Shown here: piece by piece, positions 9,490 to 17,668 of the stretch
How positions within the stretch are numbered: position 1 is the first letter of the stretch
How the letters are laid out: each line of letters starts with the position of its first letter
From: an uncultured Eubacteriales bacterium
Lineage (GTDB): Bacteria; Bacillota; Clostridia; Monoglobales; Monoglobaceae
Length of the DNA stretch: 32,995 nt
NCBI GenBank assembly: GCA_900542675.1
Contig: UQOT01000013.1
Location: 1-32,995, forward strand
Direction of reading: 5' to 3'
Made by a program: the position numbers and the translations under genes
The notes under the pieces: model-generated
Database searches by the model: none
What the model was told of the DNA's origin: nothing
Seen by the model: the letters and a program-made list of their open reading frames with translations, nothing else

Positions 9490-9554
9490 CAATTATTTAT
9501 TACAAAAAATCTGTAAAGTATCTCTATTTTTTAGCACACATATTATTTTCTTTA

Positions 9555-9563
9555 TGTTATAAT
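9555..9563 (+). promoter_or_regulatory. Extended -10 promoter of the first pectate lyase gene
   Basis: TGTTATAAT (TG-N-TATAAT, 9555-9563) lies 38 nt upstream of the start codon. No good -35 hexamer is present at 16-18 nt, as is usual for extended -10 promoters. Confidence 0.6.
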
Positions 9564-9601
9564 AAAAATTAATTATAAAAATTCCACGAGGTATATTATT
9601 T

Positions 9602-12600
9602 ATGAAGAAACTATTATCCGCGTTTATTGCTGCGGCTATTATTTTGATATTTCCTATACTCCCAACATACGCGGCGGACAACCTGCCCGCATTTCCGGGT
9701 GCAGAGGGAGGCGGAAAGTATTCACCGGGTGCAAGAGGCGCCTCCTCCGTGTCGGTATATCACGTTACAAACCTTAACACCTCAGGCGAGGGTTCTTTTG
9801 CCGACGCCGTTAGCAAGCCGGGCAGAATTATTGTGTTTGACGTCAGCGGAACGATAGAATTAAGCAAGCAGCTAAGTATCGCGAGCGACAACCTGACAAT
9901 TCTCGGTCAGACCGCTCCCGGTGACGGAATTACGCTTACCGGCGCAAATCTCAGCTTTGAAAACCGCAAAAACTTAATTATACGTTATTTAAGGGTGCGT
10001 CCGACCGACAAAAACGGCGGTGAATATGATGGGCTTGGCGGCAGATGGACGAACAACGTTATAATCGACCACTGCAGCACAAGCTGGAGTATTGACGAGA
10101 CGCTTACCCTTTATGCGGGCTCGAGCGAAAGCAAGACTCAGGGCGCGCACAATACAGTGCAGTACACAATTTCCTCAGAAAGCCTGAGAATGTCAAATCA
10201 CTTTAAAGGTGCGCACGGCTACGGCGGAATTGTCGGCGCGACCTATTCCTCGTGGCATCACAATCTTTTTGCGCATCACGACAGCCGCAGTCCGAGGCTT
10301 GACCGCGAGCTTAACGGTACCGACTTCAGAAACAACGTCATATACGACTGGGGTCAGACAAACTCGGCATACGGCGGCGAGCCGTATTCTTATAACAACG
10401 TAACTCAAGTCCCGTCATACATCAACTGGGTGAACAACTACTATAAATACGGTCCCGGAACCGCTCCGAAGCTGCGCAACAGGATTATTCAACCCTCGGC
10501 TCCCAAAACGAGCGACAGTCCAAAATCTAACTATTATATAAACGGCAACTACGTTTTCGGCTATCCGTCTGTGACTACAAACAACTTGAGCGGTGTAGAG
10601 GGCTCAAGCAATGCGAATATGCTCTCTGAGGCTGTGAGTATGACCGATGATACGACGCAAATCGACTATAATCTTACCGAAACCGAGACCGCCGAGGACG
10701 CATACGAGACGGTATTATCAGACGTCGGCGCGACTCTGCCGCGGCGTGATGCGATTGATGCGCGAATTGTCGCAGACGTTAAAAACCAAACCGGCAGAAT
10801 AATCAATAAGTCCGAGGAGGTCAGCGGCGCAACTGCGACGCTCAGCTCCGAGAGCCGCACATTTGAAATACCGTCCAACTGGAAAACGGCAAACGGTATG
10901 GGCAGCGCCGCCGAGACCGCTATAGTTAAGAGCGGAAAATGGGCAGGCTACACGTGGATTGAAGCATACGTAAACGACTGGACCGAGCAGCAGTCCGCGC
11001 CGACAAATCCCGATATAACGGTGCTGTCACCCGCTGTTCAGACGCTCAGCGACACAGTAAACGGTTACACCGTAACAAACAGTGCGTGGGCGGTAATCAC
11101 TCAGGATGAGCCGCTTAATTACAAGGCAGTCGCCGATGCGAAGGACGGCACTTCAATTACAAAAATCGAAATCTACGACGGCGAAAGCATTATACAGACG
11201 ATAAACGACGCAAACGCCGATGTAAATCTTACGCTCAGCACGGGCACGCATTATCTTTCGTCAAGAGCATACAACAACAAAGGCGAGGCGACACAAAGCC
11301 CGACATCGATTGTGTATGTAAAATCTACAAACACCGCCGCGCAGTTTACGCATACACAGATAGGCACAAGCGGCGATTTTAACAACAAAGGCGGCGCATG
11401 GTACTCAGGCGGAACTTATACGATAATGGGCAGCGGAAAACTAACCAAGGATAAAAACGGTACTTCGGGCGTAAGCTCGGATTCGTGCGACTTTATGTAT
11501 CAAGAAGTCACAGGCGACTTTGACATCTCGGTCAAAATTGAGCAGATACCGAAATTTGAAAACGGTTCTGTCGCGGGAATAATGCTGCGTGAAACGCTTG
11601 ACCCCGGCTCACGTATGGTTATGCTCGCCGACGGCTGGCTCAAGTACGGTGAAAATGTTAAGGCAATCGTTCGCAGTTCAAGCTCAGCGACAAGTCAGAT
11701 ACAATGGTTCAGCGGTATAATTAACAGCGACACGTATGACACCAATAAATACCCGATGCCAAAACATATGCGTATGCAGAGAAGCGGCGACACAATCACA
11801 CTGTCTGTATCAAACTCAGGAACAAACTGGTCAGACAACGACCGCAAGCCTATGAGCATTACGATAAGCGATTTGCCCGAAACAATCTGCCTCGGTCTCG
11901 CGGTTGACTCAATCTGCGGAATACCGTGCAAGGAGTATATGGCAGAAGCTAAATTCTCAAATCTCAAGCTGACCGATGCTTCTTCCGAACCAACAGCTTC
12001 ACCCGAAGCGTCAAATACCCCGCCCGCCGTGTTCTACAATGTTAATACGTCAGAAGATATACAAAACGGCAGCATCACGGTTTCAGGCACAACCTCTGCC
12101 ACGGTATGGGAAGCTGCAGAACATAAATCCGAAATCAGCGGAAAAGGCACCTTTAATATAAACAGCGAAAATAATTCGGCGGGCACAATAACAACATACG
12201 CCGATGATACGGCGGTATTCACCGACCCTGTAAGCGGCAGCATCTGCATCAAAAGCAGCAATACAAATCCGTCGGTCAACCCTCCTTTCTCGGCAGCAAA
12301 CGAACCAAGCGGGGCGGCATTTAAAATTTATACACCGCAAAGCGGAACCGTAAAGGCAGAAATATATATCTACACCGGCAAAAAGTTCAACCTGTACGAC
12401 AACAACAACGCCAGCTATATTATGCGCGAGGAAGTATTCGGCAGCGAAAACGTCTATCCGGTTGAATTTGACTGCGAAGCCGGCGGAGAATATTATATGT
12501 GGGCGTCAGGCTCAAAAATCGGCATAAAAAGCGTAACAACAAACGCAGGTGACGCGAGCGGCAAACAGCTTGCCAAAGCCAGCGATATGATAATCGTAAA

Positions 12601-13066
12601 TACCTTGCCCGACGCCGGATACGTGACAGACTCTGTAGTTATCAAACCGAGCTGCAGTGTTTTGAAAATTTCAAGCACCGAATATATATTTACTATGCCA
12701 AAAAGTGATGTTACGATAAATGCAATCTTTAAAGCCGAAAGCACTCCGAGTCCATCTCCGAGCGCTGCACCGTCGGCATCTCCGAGTATTGCACCTTCGG
12801 CATCTCCGAGCGCCGCATCGTCGCCATCGCCGAGTATCGCACCTTCGGCATCGCCGAGTATTGCACCTTCGGCATCGCCTATACCTGAGAAAGAATGTAT
12901 TATGATTACGGCAACATATAACGACGATGGAATATTAATAAACATTGACTTCAAAAAAATAAAAACGTCAGAAATAATGCCTACGCATAACACCGCAACA
13001 AACAAAACCTTCTATTGGGAAAGCCTTGAAAATATGAAGCCGATTAACGCAGAAATTAGTGATTAG
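9602..13066 (+). CDS. Secreted PL1-type pectate lyase with accessory modules
   Basis: Predicted to cleave demethylated homogalacturonan by calcium-dependent beta-elimination outside the cell. A signal peptide spans residues 1 to about 25. The right-handed beta-helix catalytic domain (about 27-455) begins LPAFPGAEGGGKYSPGARG, includes IIDHCSTSWSIDETLTLY as the likely calcium site, and has AHHDSRSPRLDR with R229 as candidate catalytic arginine. Then follow an Ig-like domain (468-577), a DUF1349-like concanavalin-fold domain (579-790), a beta-sandwich module (810-983) resembling one in the esterase at 655-862, a bacterial repeat (985-1046), a Pro/Ser/Ala linker (1047-1096) and a small C-terminal domain with FYWESLENMKPI. 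No SLH domain is present. The start ATG has a weak upstream CGAGG. The catalytic domain is closely similar to that of the lyase at 27087-30380, so the two are paralogues. Confidence 0.9.
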   Translation: MKKLLSAFIAAAIILIFPILPTYAADNLPAFPGAEGGGKYSPGARGASSVSVYHVTNLNTSGEGSFADAVSKPGRIIVFDVSGTIELSKQLSIASDNLTILGQTAPGDGITLTGANLSFENRKNLIIRYLRVRPTDKNGGEYDGLGGRWTNNVIIDHCSTSWSIDETLTLYAGSSESKTQGAHNTVQYTISSESLRMSNHFKGAHGYGGIVGATYSSWHHNLFAHHDSRSPRLDRELNGTDFRNNVIYDWGQTNSAYGGEPYSYNNVTQVPSYINWVNNYYKYGPGTAPKLRNRIIQPSAPKTSDSPKSNYYINGNYVFGYPSVTTNNLSGVEGSSNANMLSEAVSMTDDTTQIDYNLTETETAEDAYETVLSDVGATLPRRDAIDARIVADVKNQTGRIINKSEEVSGATATLSSESRTFEIPSNWKTANGMGSAAETAIVKSGKWAGYTWIEAYVNDWTEQQSAPTNPDITVLSPAVQTLSDTVNGYTVTNSAWAVITQDEPLNYKAVADAKDGTSITKIEIYDGESIIQTINDANADVNLTLSTGTHYLSSRAYNNKGEATQSPTSIVYVKSTNTAAQFTHTQIGTSGDFNNKGGAWYSGGTYTIMGSGKLTKDKNGTSGVSSDSCDFMYQEVTGDFDISVKIEQIPKFENGSVAGIMLRETLDPGSRMVMLADGWLKYGENVKAIVRSSSSATSQIQWFSGIINSDTYDTNKYPMPKHMRMQRSGDTITLSVSNSGTNWSDNDRKPMSITISDLPETICLGLAVDSICGIPCKEYMAEAKFSNLKLTDASSEPTASPEASNTPPAVFYNVNTSEDIQNGSITVSGTTSATVWEAAEHKSEISGKGTFNINSENNSAGTITTYADDTAVFTDPVSGSICIKSSNTNPSVNPPFSAANEPSGAAFKIYTPQSGTVKAEIYIYTGKKFNLYDNNNASYIMREEVFGSENVYPVEFDCEAGGEYYMWASGSKIGIKSVTTNAGDASGKQLAKASDMIIVNTLPDAGYVTDSVVIKPSCSVLKISSTEYIFTMPKSDVTINAIFKAESTPSPSPSAAPSASPSIAPSASPSAASSPSPSIAPSASPSIAPSASPIPEKECIMITATYNDDGILINIDFKKIKTSEIMPTHNTATNKTFYWESLENMKPINAEISD
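12758..12877 (+). repeat. 24-bp tandem repeat encoding the Pro/Ser/Ala linker
   Basis: Five in-frame 24-nt units encode variants of PSIAPSAS. The unit length is a multiple of three, so copy-number change would alter linker length without breaking the frame. Confidence 0.85.
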
Positions 13067-13323
13067 GAAATAGGGATTACGCGAAAACACAAATCGGTAG
13101 CTTCCCCATACTATGGCGGCTAAGGGCGGTTAACGATCGTCGGACTTGTTCGCCCGGCGATTCGAAGGCCTGACTCAAAACCAAGCGTTTTTCTTTGGGG
13201 CTTGACCCGTTTCTTTTGACAAGGACAAAAGAAATGGGTCAAATAACCCCAGCGGTGGCAATCGCAAAAAGCCACGCGACCGCACGGGCGCATTACATAT
13301 CATAAAATTTTTTAAAAAAAGGG
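13067..13323 (+). repeat. Intergenic palindromic repeat between the pectate lyase and tRNA-Gly
   Basis: This stretch holds no gene. A long imperfect hairpin at 13196-13251 has arms TGGGG-C-TTGACCC-G-TTTCTTTTG and CAAAAGAAA-T-GGGTCAA-ATAA-CCCCA around ACAAGGA. Read on the minus strand, 13225-13291 resembles 23335-23400 on the plus strand (shared motifs GCGCCC, GGCTTTTT, TTGCCACCG and GGGG), so it belongs to a dispersed family. The hairpin might help to end lyase transcription, but no T-run follows it. Confidence 0.6.
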
Positions 13324-13352
13324 TTGACAATTTAATTTGCCCGTGGTATAAT
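13324..13352 (+). promoter_or_regulatory. Sigma-A promoter of tRNA-Gly
   Basis: TTGACA (13324-13329), 17 nt, TATAAT (13347-13352): perfect consensus, 29 nt upstream of the tRNA. Confidence 0.9.
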
Positions 13353-13381
13353 ACTTTTGCACTTGAAACAGAGTGTAATTT

Positions 13382-13456
13382 GCGGGAGTGGCTCAGTGGT
13401 AGAGCGTCACCTTGCCAAGGTGAACGTCGCGAGTTCGAATCTCGTCTTCCGCTCCA
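13382..13456 (+). tRNA. tRNA-Gly (anticodon GCC)
   Basis: A 75-nt cloverleaf with encoded CCA. The acceptor stem GCGGGAG pairs with CTTCCGC (one G-U), discriminator U. The D-arm contains GGCTCAGTGGTAGAGC. The anticodon arm CACCT-TGCCA-AGGTG gives GCC. The T-arm carries GAGTTCGAATCTC. It reads GGC and GGU glycine codons. Confidence 0.96.
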
Positions 13457-13458
13457 TT

Positions 13459-13493
13459 AATCGCAGCAAAGTTTACTTTGCTGCGATTTTTTT
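13459..13493 (+). terminator. Terminator of tRNA-Gly
   Basis: The perfect stem TCGCAGCAAAG / CTTTGCTGCGA with loop TTTA is followed by seven T. It begins 3 nt after the tRNA. Confidence 0.93.
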
Positions 13494-13510
13494 ATTCCAA
13501 ACGTGTGTTA

Positions 13511-13728
13511 TCAATCTGAATATATCTTATCTAAACAATCTTTGCAAAGCAGCATATTTTTAATATGCCTCAATTTCTTTTTGCTGCCGCACAGCTGACA
13601 TCCTTTGTTCTTATTGTCTTATCGTCCAACGAAGCGACGTCCAGCGGCGTGTCAACGCTAATTTTAGTTTCTTTGCGTATTGACATAGGTATTACTACCC
13701 GTCCTTGTCCGTCTATGAATTTTATCAT
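13511..13728 (-). pseudogene. AbrB/SpoVT-like small regulator, reading frame broken before its zinc-binding tail
   Basis: From ATG at 13728 (SD AGGAGAG) frame 1 encodes 52 residues, stopping at 13570. It begins MIKFIDGQGRVVIPMSIRKE, the swapped-hairpin AbrB fold with its usual GRVVIP core. In the -1 frame the DNA continues with CQLCGSKKKLRHIKNMLLC and then KDCLDKIYSD, ending at 13511. That tail has the two CxxC pairs found C-terminally in some AbrB-type regulators. Both frames are open only within about 20 nt near residue 40, so one extra base there would explain the break. It could be a true pseudogene, a sequencing error, a short functional AbrB-only protein, or a recoding site; I see no canonical X-XXY-YYZ slippery heptamer. 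It follows structured leader RNA A. Confidence 0.65.
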
Positions 13729-13748
13729 TTGAATCTCTCCTCATAATT

Positions 13749-13963
13749 AAAAAATGCGCCGCACAAATGAGCAGCGCATAAAAAATACGGAGCCCATTGA
13801 TGCGACTCAAAGTAGAGAATAGAAACCCGAACACATTTACAGACCTATTCGTAACCCCGTATTTTTATCATAATTAATAAAAATACGGTCTGTAAATAAA
13901 AACTTTAAATATCTATTTAATTCAATTTAAGCAGAACTGTCCTGATATTCTACTTTAAGTCGC
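13749..13963 (-). ncRNA. Structured leader RNA A (promoter-proximal long stem ending in a terminator)
   Basis: Predicted transcript of about 215 nt starting near 13963. Its first bases, GCGACTTAAAGTAGA (13949-13963), pair with TCTACTTTGAGTCGC (13802-13816): 15 bp with one G-U. Inside, ATTTACAGACC (13887-13897) pairs with GGTCTGTAAAT (13835-13845), and CCGTATTTTTAT pairs with ATAAAAATACGG (13857-13868). The latter strand can alternatively pair with a downstream CCGTATTTTTTAT (13778-13790). The RNA ends with hairpin ATGCGC...GCGCAT and six T (13749-13779), only 9 nt before the SD of the AbrB-like gene. RNA B at 23844-24022 has the same layout. I do not recognise a riboswitch or 6S consensus. 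Confidence 0.55.
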
Positions 13964-13969
13964 AAAATT

Positions 13970-13998
13970 ATTATATCACACATTCCCATAAATTGCAA
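13970..13998 (-). promoter_or_regulatory. Sigma-A promoter of leader RNA A
   Basis: TTGCAA (13993-13998), 17 nt, TATAAT (13970-13975) on the minus strand, starting 13 nt after the sigK stop. The initiation point 7 nt downstream coincides with the first base of the long RNA stem. Confidence 0.8.
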
Positions 13999-14010
13999 CT
14001 GTTTTTTGAT

Positions 14011-14709
14011 TTATTCTTCAACTATTCCTTCGCCGAGCTTTTCGAGGGCTTTTTTCTCGATACGGGATATGTATGAGCGTGATATTCCGAGCATTTTGGC
14101 TATCTCCCGCTGGGTCAGGCAATTGCCGTCTATTAAGCCGTATCTTAGAATAATAATTTTTTGCTCACGCGGCTTTAATTTTTCGCGTATATTTTTATAG
14201 AGCCTTTTTGTGCTTTCATTATTCTGTATTTCTTCAAATATATCCTCATCATTGCTGCTTATCACGTCCATAAGCATTACGTTGTTGCCCTCTTTATCCG
14301 TGCCTATAAAGTCACTGAGCGACACATCGCTGAGTGTTTTCTTACGGCTTCTTATCATCATAAGAATTTCGTTCTCAACACACCTTGCGGCATAGGTTGC
14401 AAGCTTGGTTCCCTTATCGGCGTTATAGCTGTTTATACCCTTGATAAGCCCGATTGTGCCGATTGATAAGAGATCCTCGCTGTCTATAACCGACGTTACG
14501 GCGGACGAATACTTCTTCGCAATATGCGCGACAAGCCTTAAATTATGCTCTATCAGCTTGTTCTTTGCCTCGACATCGCCCTCGGACATACGGCGTATAC
14601 ACTCCGCCTCCTCCTCTTTGTCGAGAGGCTTTGGAAACGAGTTGTGGTTTGATATATATGACACCAAAAGTATCAGCGACTGCATAACCGAGCTTAAAAA
14701 TGCAAACAT
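14011..14709 (-). CDS. sigK: RNA polymerase sporulation sigma factor SigK (pro-sigma-K)
   Basis: The late mother-cell sigma factor of endospore formation. The 232-residue protein starts with a hydrophobic pro-sequence (about residues 1-20, MFAFLSSVMQSLILLVSYIS), which in Bacillus is removed by SpoIVFB. Region 2 carries NKLIEHNLRLVAHIAKKY and DLLSIGTIGLIKGI, then KGTKLATYAARCVENEILM. Region 4 holds REQKIIILRYGL and the helix-turn-helix TQREIAKMLGISRSYISRIE. The gene is continuous and not split by a skin-type element. A 17-nt inverted repeat (14735-14751) lies just upstream. RBS is AAAGG. Its presence implies the organism forms spores. Confidence 0.95.
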   Translation of the reverse strand: MFAFLSSVMQSLILLVSYISNHNSFPKPLDKEEEAECIRRMSEGDVEAKNKLIEHNLRLVAHIAKKYSSAVTSVIDSEDLLSIGTIGLIKGINSYNADKGTKLATYAARCVENEILMMIRSRKKTLSDVSLSDFIGTDKEGNNVMLMDVISSNDEDIFEEIQNNESTKRLYKNIREKLKPREQKIIILRYGLIDGNCLTQREIAKMLGISRSYISRIEKKALEKLGEGIVEE

Positions 14710-14734
14710 AAAAAATTAACCTTTCCGCCCACAA

Positions 14735-14751
14735 GAATAAATAATTTATTC
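14735..14751. promoter_or_regulatory. Inverted repeat upstream of sigK, possible operator
   Basis: GAATAAAT-A-ATTTATTC: 8-bp perfect arms around one base, 25 nt before the sigK start codon. The symmetry and position suit a protein-binding site. I cannot assign a regulator, and AT-rich palindromes arise by chance. Confidence 0.3.
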
Positions 14752-14838
14752 CTTAACTATGGGCAGAAAAGGTTTTTGCCTAAAGTAAACCGATTGTTTA
14801 ATTATATTATATTTTATAAAATATATGCCGCTCTATGC

Positions 14839-15774
14839 CTATTTAAAATATTCCGCAGCGGCGGCTTTGTCTTTTGCAAGCTGATTTTTAAGCTCGTCAA
14901 TACTGTCGAATTTTTCAATCGGTCTTAAGTAATGATGAAACTCTATCTCTATCTCCTTGCCGTATGCGTTATCGTTAAAGCCGAGCATATGCGTTTCGAT
15001 ACACGGCTTGTCTGAGCCTACGGTCGGCTTTCCGCCGACGTTTGTTATCGCGGGATACCACTTACCGTCAATCTTGGCGCGGGAAATATACACGCCGAAC
15101 GCCGGAACAACGTGAAAGTCGGGCAGCTGTATATTTGCTGTCGGAAAACCGATTGTGTGACCCAGCTGTCTGCCGTGCTCAACCTTTCGCGTGACTGAGA
15201 ATTTTCTGCCCAAATACTTGGCAGCCTCCTCCATTTCGCCCGACGCTATAAGATTTCTGAGCAGCGTGCTTGAAACCGGCTTGTCAAGCGACTTGCACTC
15301 CGCGATACAAACCTTTATCCCGTACTCCGCGCACAGACTTTTGAGCTTTTCCGTATCTCCCTCGCCCCTATAGCCAAAATGATAATTAAAGCCCGCGCAG
15401 ACATACTTTGCGTCAAACTTTTCAACAAGGTAGTTCTTTACAAAATCGGTATACGGCATCTTCATATACTCCTCTGTGAACCTCTCGGCGATAACAATGT
15501 CAACGCCGTGCTCCATCAGTATATGCAGCCGCTTTTTGAACAAATTAACGTTCTTTATATCGGTATGCGTGATTACGCCCTTCGGGATATTACGAAACAT
15601 ATACACCGCGGAATTTAATCCGTTCTCACGAGCATACTTTACCACATTATCTATAATTTCAAGATGTCCGAGGTGCATCGCGTCAAACACACCGAGCGCA
15701 ACGGCTGTATCTTTAAGCCGCAGATTATCAAGATCGCGCCGGTTAAATAATTCATCCTGAGCGTAATATTGCAT
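14839..15774 (-). CDS. ribF: Bifunctional riboflavin kinase / FMN adenylyltransferase
   Basis: Makes FMN and FAD from riboflavin and ATP. The N-terminal nucleotidyltransferase domain has GVFDAMHLGH (residues 28-37), the GxFDxxHxGH signature. The C-terminal kinase domain (about 185-305) has GRQLGHTIGFPTANI, AFGVYI, TNVGGKPTVG and the ETH segment. At 311 residues it is full length. It is the last gene of the rimP-nusA-infB transcription unit, 17 nt behind truB. RBS TTGGAG. No strong terminator follows; a palindrome ATATTTTATAAAATAT lies near 14805-14820. Confidence 0.95.
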   Translation of the reverse strand: MQYYAQDELFNRRDLDNLRLKDTAVALGVFDAMHLGHLEIIDNVVKYARENGLNSAVYMFRNIPKGVITHTDIKNVNLFKKRLHILMEHGVDIVIAERFTEEYMKMPYTDFVKNYLVEKFDAKYVCAGFNYHFGYRGEGDTEKLKSLCAEYGIKVCIAECKSLDKPVSSTLLRNLIASGEMEEAAKYLGRKFSVTRKVEHGRQLGHTIGFPTANIQLPDFHVVPAFGVYISRAKIDGKWYPAITNVGGKPTVGSDKPCIETHMLGFNDNAYGKEIEIEFHHYLRPIEKFDSIDELKNQLAKDKAAAAEYFK

Positions 15775-15791
15775 AGTAAGTCAACTCCAAT

Positions 15792-16673
15792 TTAAAAGAA
15801 GGTCTTTATTATTCTTAGACGGTTTTCTTCACAGCGGGATATGGTCAAAAATTCGCCGCCATCGCCGTATACGCGGTAAATGCCGCCGTCTCGGGCGGTT
15901 TTCGGAGCGCGGACGCGAACTCCGTTTCTGACCATCTGCGCCGCGCGGTCATAGAGCTTTATGCTCTCGTACTCCTCAAACACCTTATCCGCCGGGATTA
16001 AGAACGACGTATCCGCGGCTGAAAACATCGTCTCAATATCCTCAAGGGTATATGCGTCTTTAAGCTCAAAACTGCCGCTCCTTGTCCGCGTAAGACCCGA
16101 CATATGAGCATAGCAGCCCAAATCCTCGCCTATATCGTTTATAAGCGTGCGTATATATGTGCCCTTTGAGCAGTCAACGCGCATATCAAACCTGTTGTTT
16201 TCAAGGTTAAACGCCGTAATCTCAATTCGGCTTATGTGTATTTTTCTCGGCTTGCGCTCCACCGTCTTGTTCTCACGCGCAAGCTCGTAAAGCTTCTTTC
16301 CGCCGATTTTTACTGCGGAATACATAGGCGGAATCTGACTGATATCACCTGTGAATTTTTTAACCGACTCCGCTATATCCTTATCTGTCACATTCACCTC
16401 AGCGGATTTTATCACTTTCCCTGAGCTGTCCTGCGTATCGGTCGCGCTGCCGAGCGTCACCTCTGCCAGATACTGCTTATCATTTGCCGTCAGCATATCC
16501 GCCGCCTTTGTCGCCTTGCCAACGCATATTGGAAGAACTCCCAGAGCGTCCGGGTCAAGCGTTCCGGTATGCCCGATTTTTCTTGTATTAAGTATACGCC
16601 TCAGCCGCGCCACAACATCGTGCGACGTCATTCCCGCCGGCTTTGAGACATTAATAATTCCGTTTAATTCCAT
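15792..16673 (-). CDS. truB: tRNA pseudouridine(55) synthase TruB
   Basis: Isomerises U55 in the T-loop of tRNAs. The motif GHTGTLDPDALGVLPICVGK holds D40, the counterpart of catalytic D48 in E. coli. NVSKPAGMTSHDVV near the N-terminus and KGTYIRTLINDIGEDLG in the middle are also family hallmarks. At 293 residues with a short C-terminal domain it is typical of Firmicutes TruB. It lies between nrnA and ribF in the same orientation, an order conserved in many Firmicutes. Confidence 0.96.
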   Translation of the reverse strand: MELNGIINVSKPAGMTSHDVVARLRRILNTRKIGHTGTLDPDALGVLPICVGKATKAADMLTANDKQYLAEVTLGSATDTQDSSGKVIKSAEVNVTDKDIAESVKKFTGDISQIPPMYSAVKIGGKKLYELARENKTVERKPRKIHISRIEITAFNLENNRFDMRVDCSKGTYIRTLINDIGEDLGCYAHMSGLTRTRSGSFELKDAYTLEDIETMFSAADTSFLIPADKVFEEYESIKLYDRAAQMVRNGVRVRAPKTARDGGIYRVYGDGGEFLTISRCEENRLRIIKTFF

Positions 16674-16698
16674 TCTTGTTTATTAATATTTCGTAAAA

Positions 16699-17649
16699 CT
16701 ATCGCAATTTCTTTTTAATTTCTTCAACCGCCTGCGCTTTTGTTTCAGCTATAGTCATATTATGTACGCTGTAACCGCTTGCCCGCTCGTGACCGCCGCC
16801 GCCGAGCCCCGCCGCAACGGATGCTACATTGACATAGCGGTTTGAGCGCAGACTGACCTTAAACGAGTCCTCGCCGCGCTCGCGAATGAACACGCCGATT
16901 TCAACGCCTTCAATGCTGTTCGGGATATTCACTATCCCGACAGCCTCAGCCTCAACAATCCCCGAGTCCTTATAGTCACTGCGTGATAAATATAGCATAG
17001 CAATTTTGCCGTCCTCGAAAAATTCAAGCTTGCTAAGCGCAGTATTCATCAGCCTGTAGTATTCCTTTGACTTTGTATCAAACAGCCGCTTTGAAAGCTC
17101 GCCGAAATTTATACCGGTATCGATAAGCTCTGCTCCCGCGCGGAGCGTATCGCCCGTCACGCAGGAGTATTTAAAGTTCCCGGTGTCGGTCACAAGCCCG
17201 ATATAAAGGTTGTTCGCTACATCCTGTGTAATCTTTGCGCCGAGCTCATTTAAGAGCATAACAACCATTTCACAGGTTGACGAAATACTCGTCACCACCG
17301 CATTCTTCGCATATTTTTCGTGCGTCTCGTGGTGGTCTATCGCAATCGTGTTTTCGTGCTTTAAGAAAGCCCCCTCGTACTTGCCGAGCCGCTTTGAGTC
17401 CGCGCTGTCCATTGCAATAAACAAATCGCAGTCCTCGGGCTCAAGACCCGTGCTTTCGCCTTTAATCATAAGACTTTCGGCGGGCACGTCGGGGTCGTCC
17501 TGTAAAAAGACCTCCGCCTTTTTGCCAAGGTCTTGTAATATAAGCTTTAATCCGTAAGAGCTGCCCATAGCGTCTCCGTCCGGATTTGAGTGTGAAAATA
17601 TAGCTATCTTGTCAGCGGCTTTAATCGCCGGTATTAATTTCTCAAACAT
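16699..17649 (-). CDS. nrnA: DHH-family bifunctional oligoribonuclease / pAp phosphatase NrnA
   Basis: Degrades nano-RNA to mononucleotides and dephosphorylates 3',5'-pAp. The DHH domain shows HSNPDGDAMGSS (H20, D24 and D26 as metal ligands), an MDSAD stretch, DHH at 105-107 (AIDHHETH) and VTDTGNF. The DHHA1 RNA-binding domain has GLGGGGHERASG near the C-terminus. Length 316 is usual. It sits between rbfA and truB, its standard Firmicutes position. Start ATG follows AAGGTGAG. Confidence 0.94.
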   Translation of the reverse strand: MFEKLIPAIKAADKIAIFSHSNPDGDAMGSSYGLKLILQDLGKKAEVFLQDDPDVPAESLMIKGESTGLEPEDCDLFIAMDSADSKRLGKYEGAFLKHENTIAIDHHETHEKYAKNAVVTSISSTCEMVVMLLNELGAKITQDVANNLYIGLVTDTGNFKYSCVTGDTLRAGAELIDTGINFGELSKRLFDTKSKEYYRLMNTALSKLEFFEDGKIAMLYLSRSDYKDSGIVEAEAVGIVNIPNSIEGVEIGVFIRERGEDSFKVSLRSNRYVNVASVAAGLGGGGHERASGYSVHNMTIAETKAQAVEEIKKKLR

Positions 17650-17668
17650 TTATCTCACCTTGCATAAT

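Noticed and set aside
12758..12877. Possible CRISPR-like array
   Set aside because: The repeats are contiguous 24-mers in frame within a coding linker, without spacers.
12493..13005. 170-codon open frame antisense to the first pectate lyase linker
   Set aside because: It arises from the antisense of the tandem linker repeats (DAEGAILG units) and has no independent support.
14011..14709. Skin-element interruption of sigK
   Set aside because: The gene is contiguous from pro-sequence to the region 4 helix-turn-helix.
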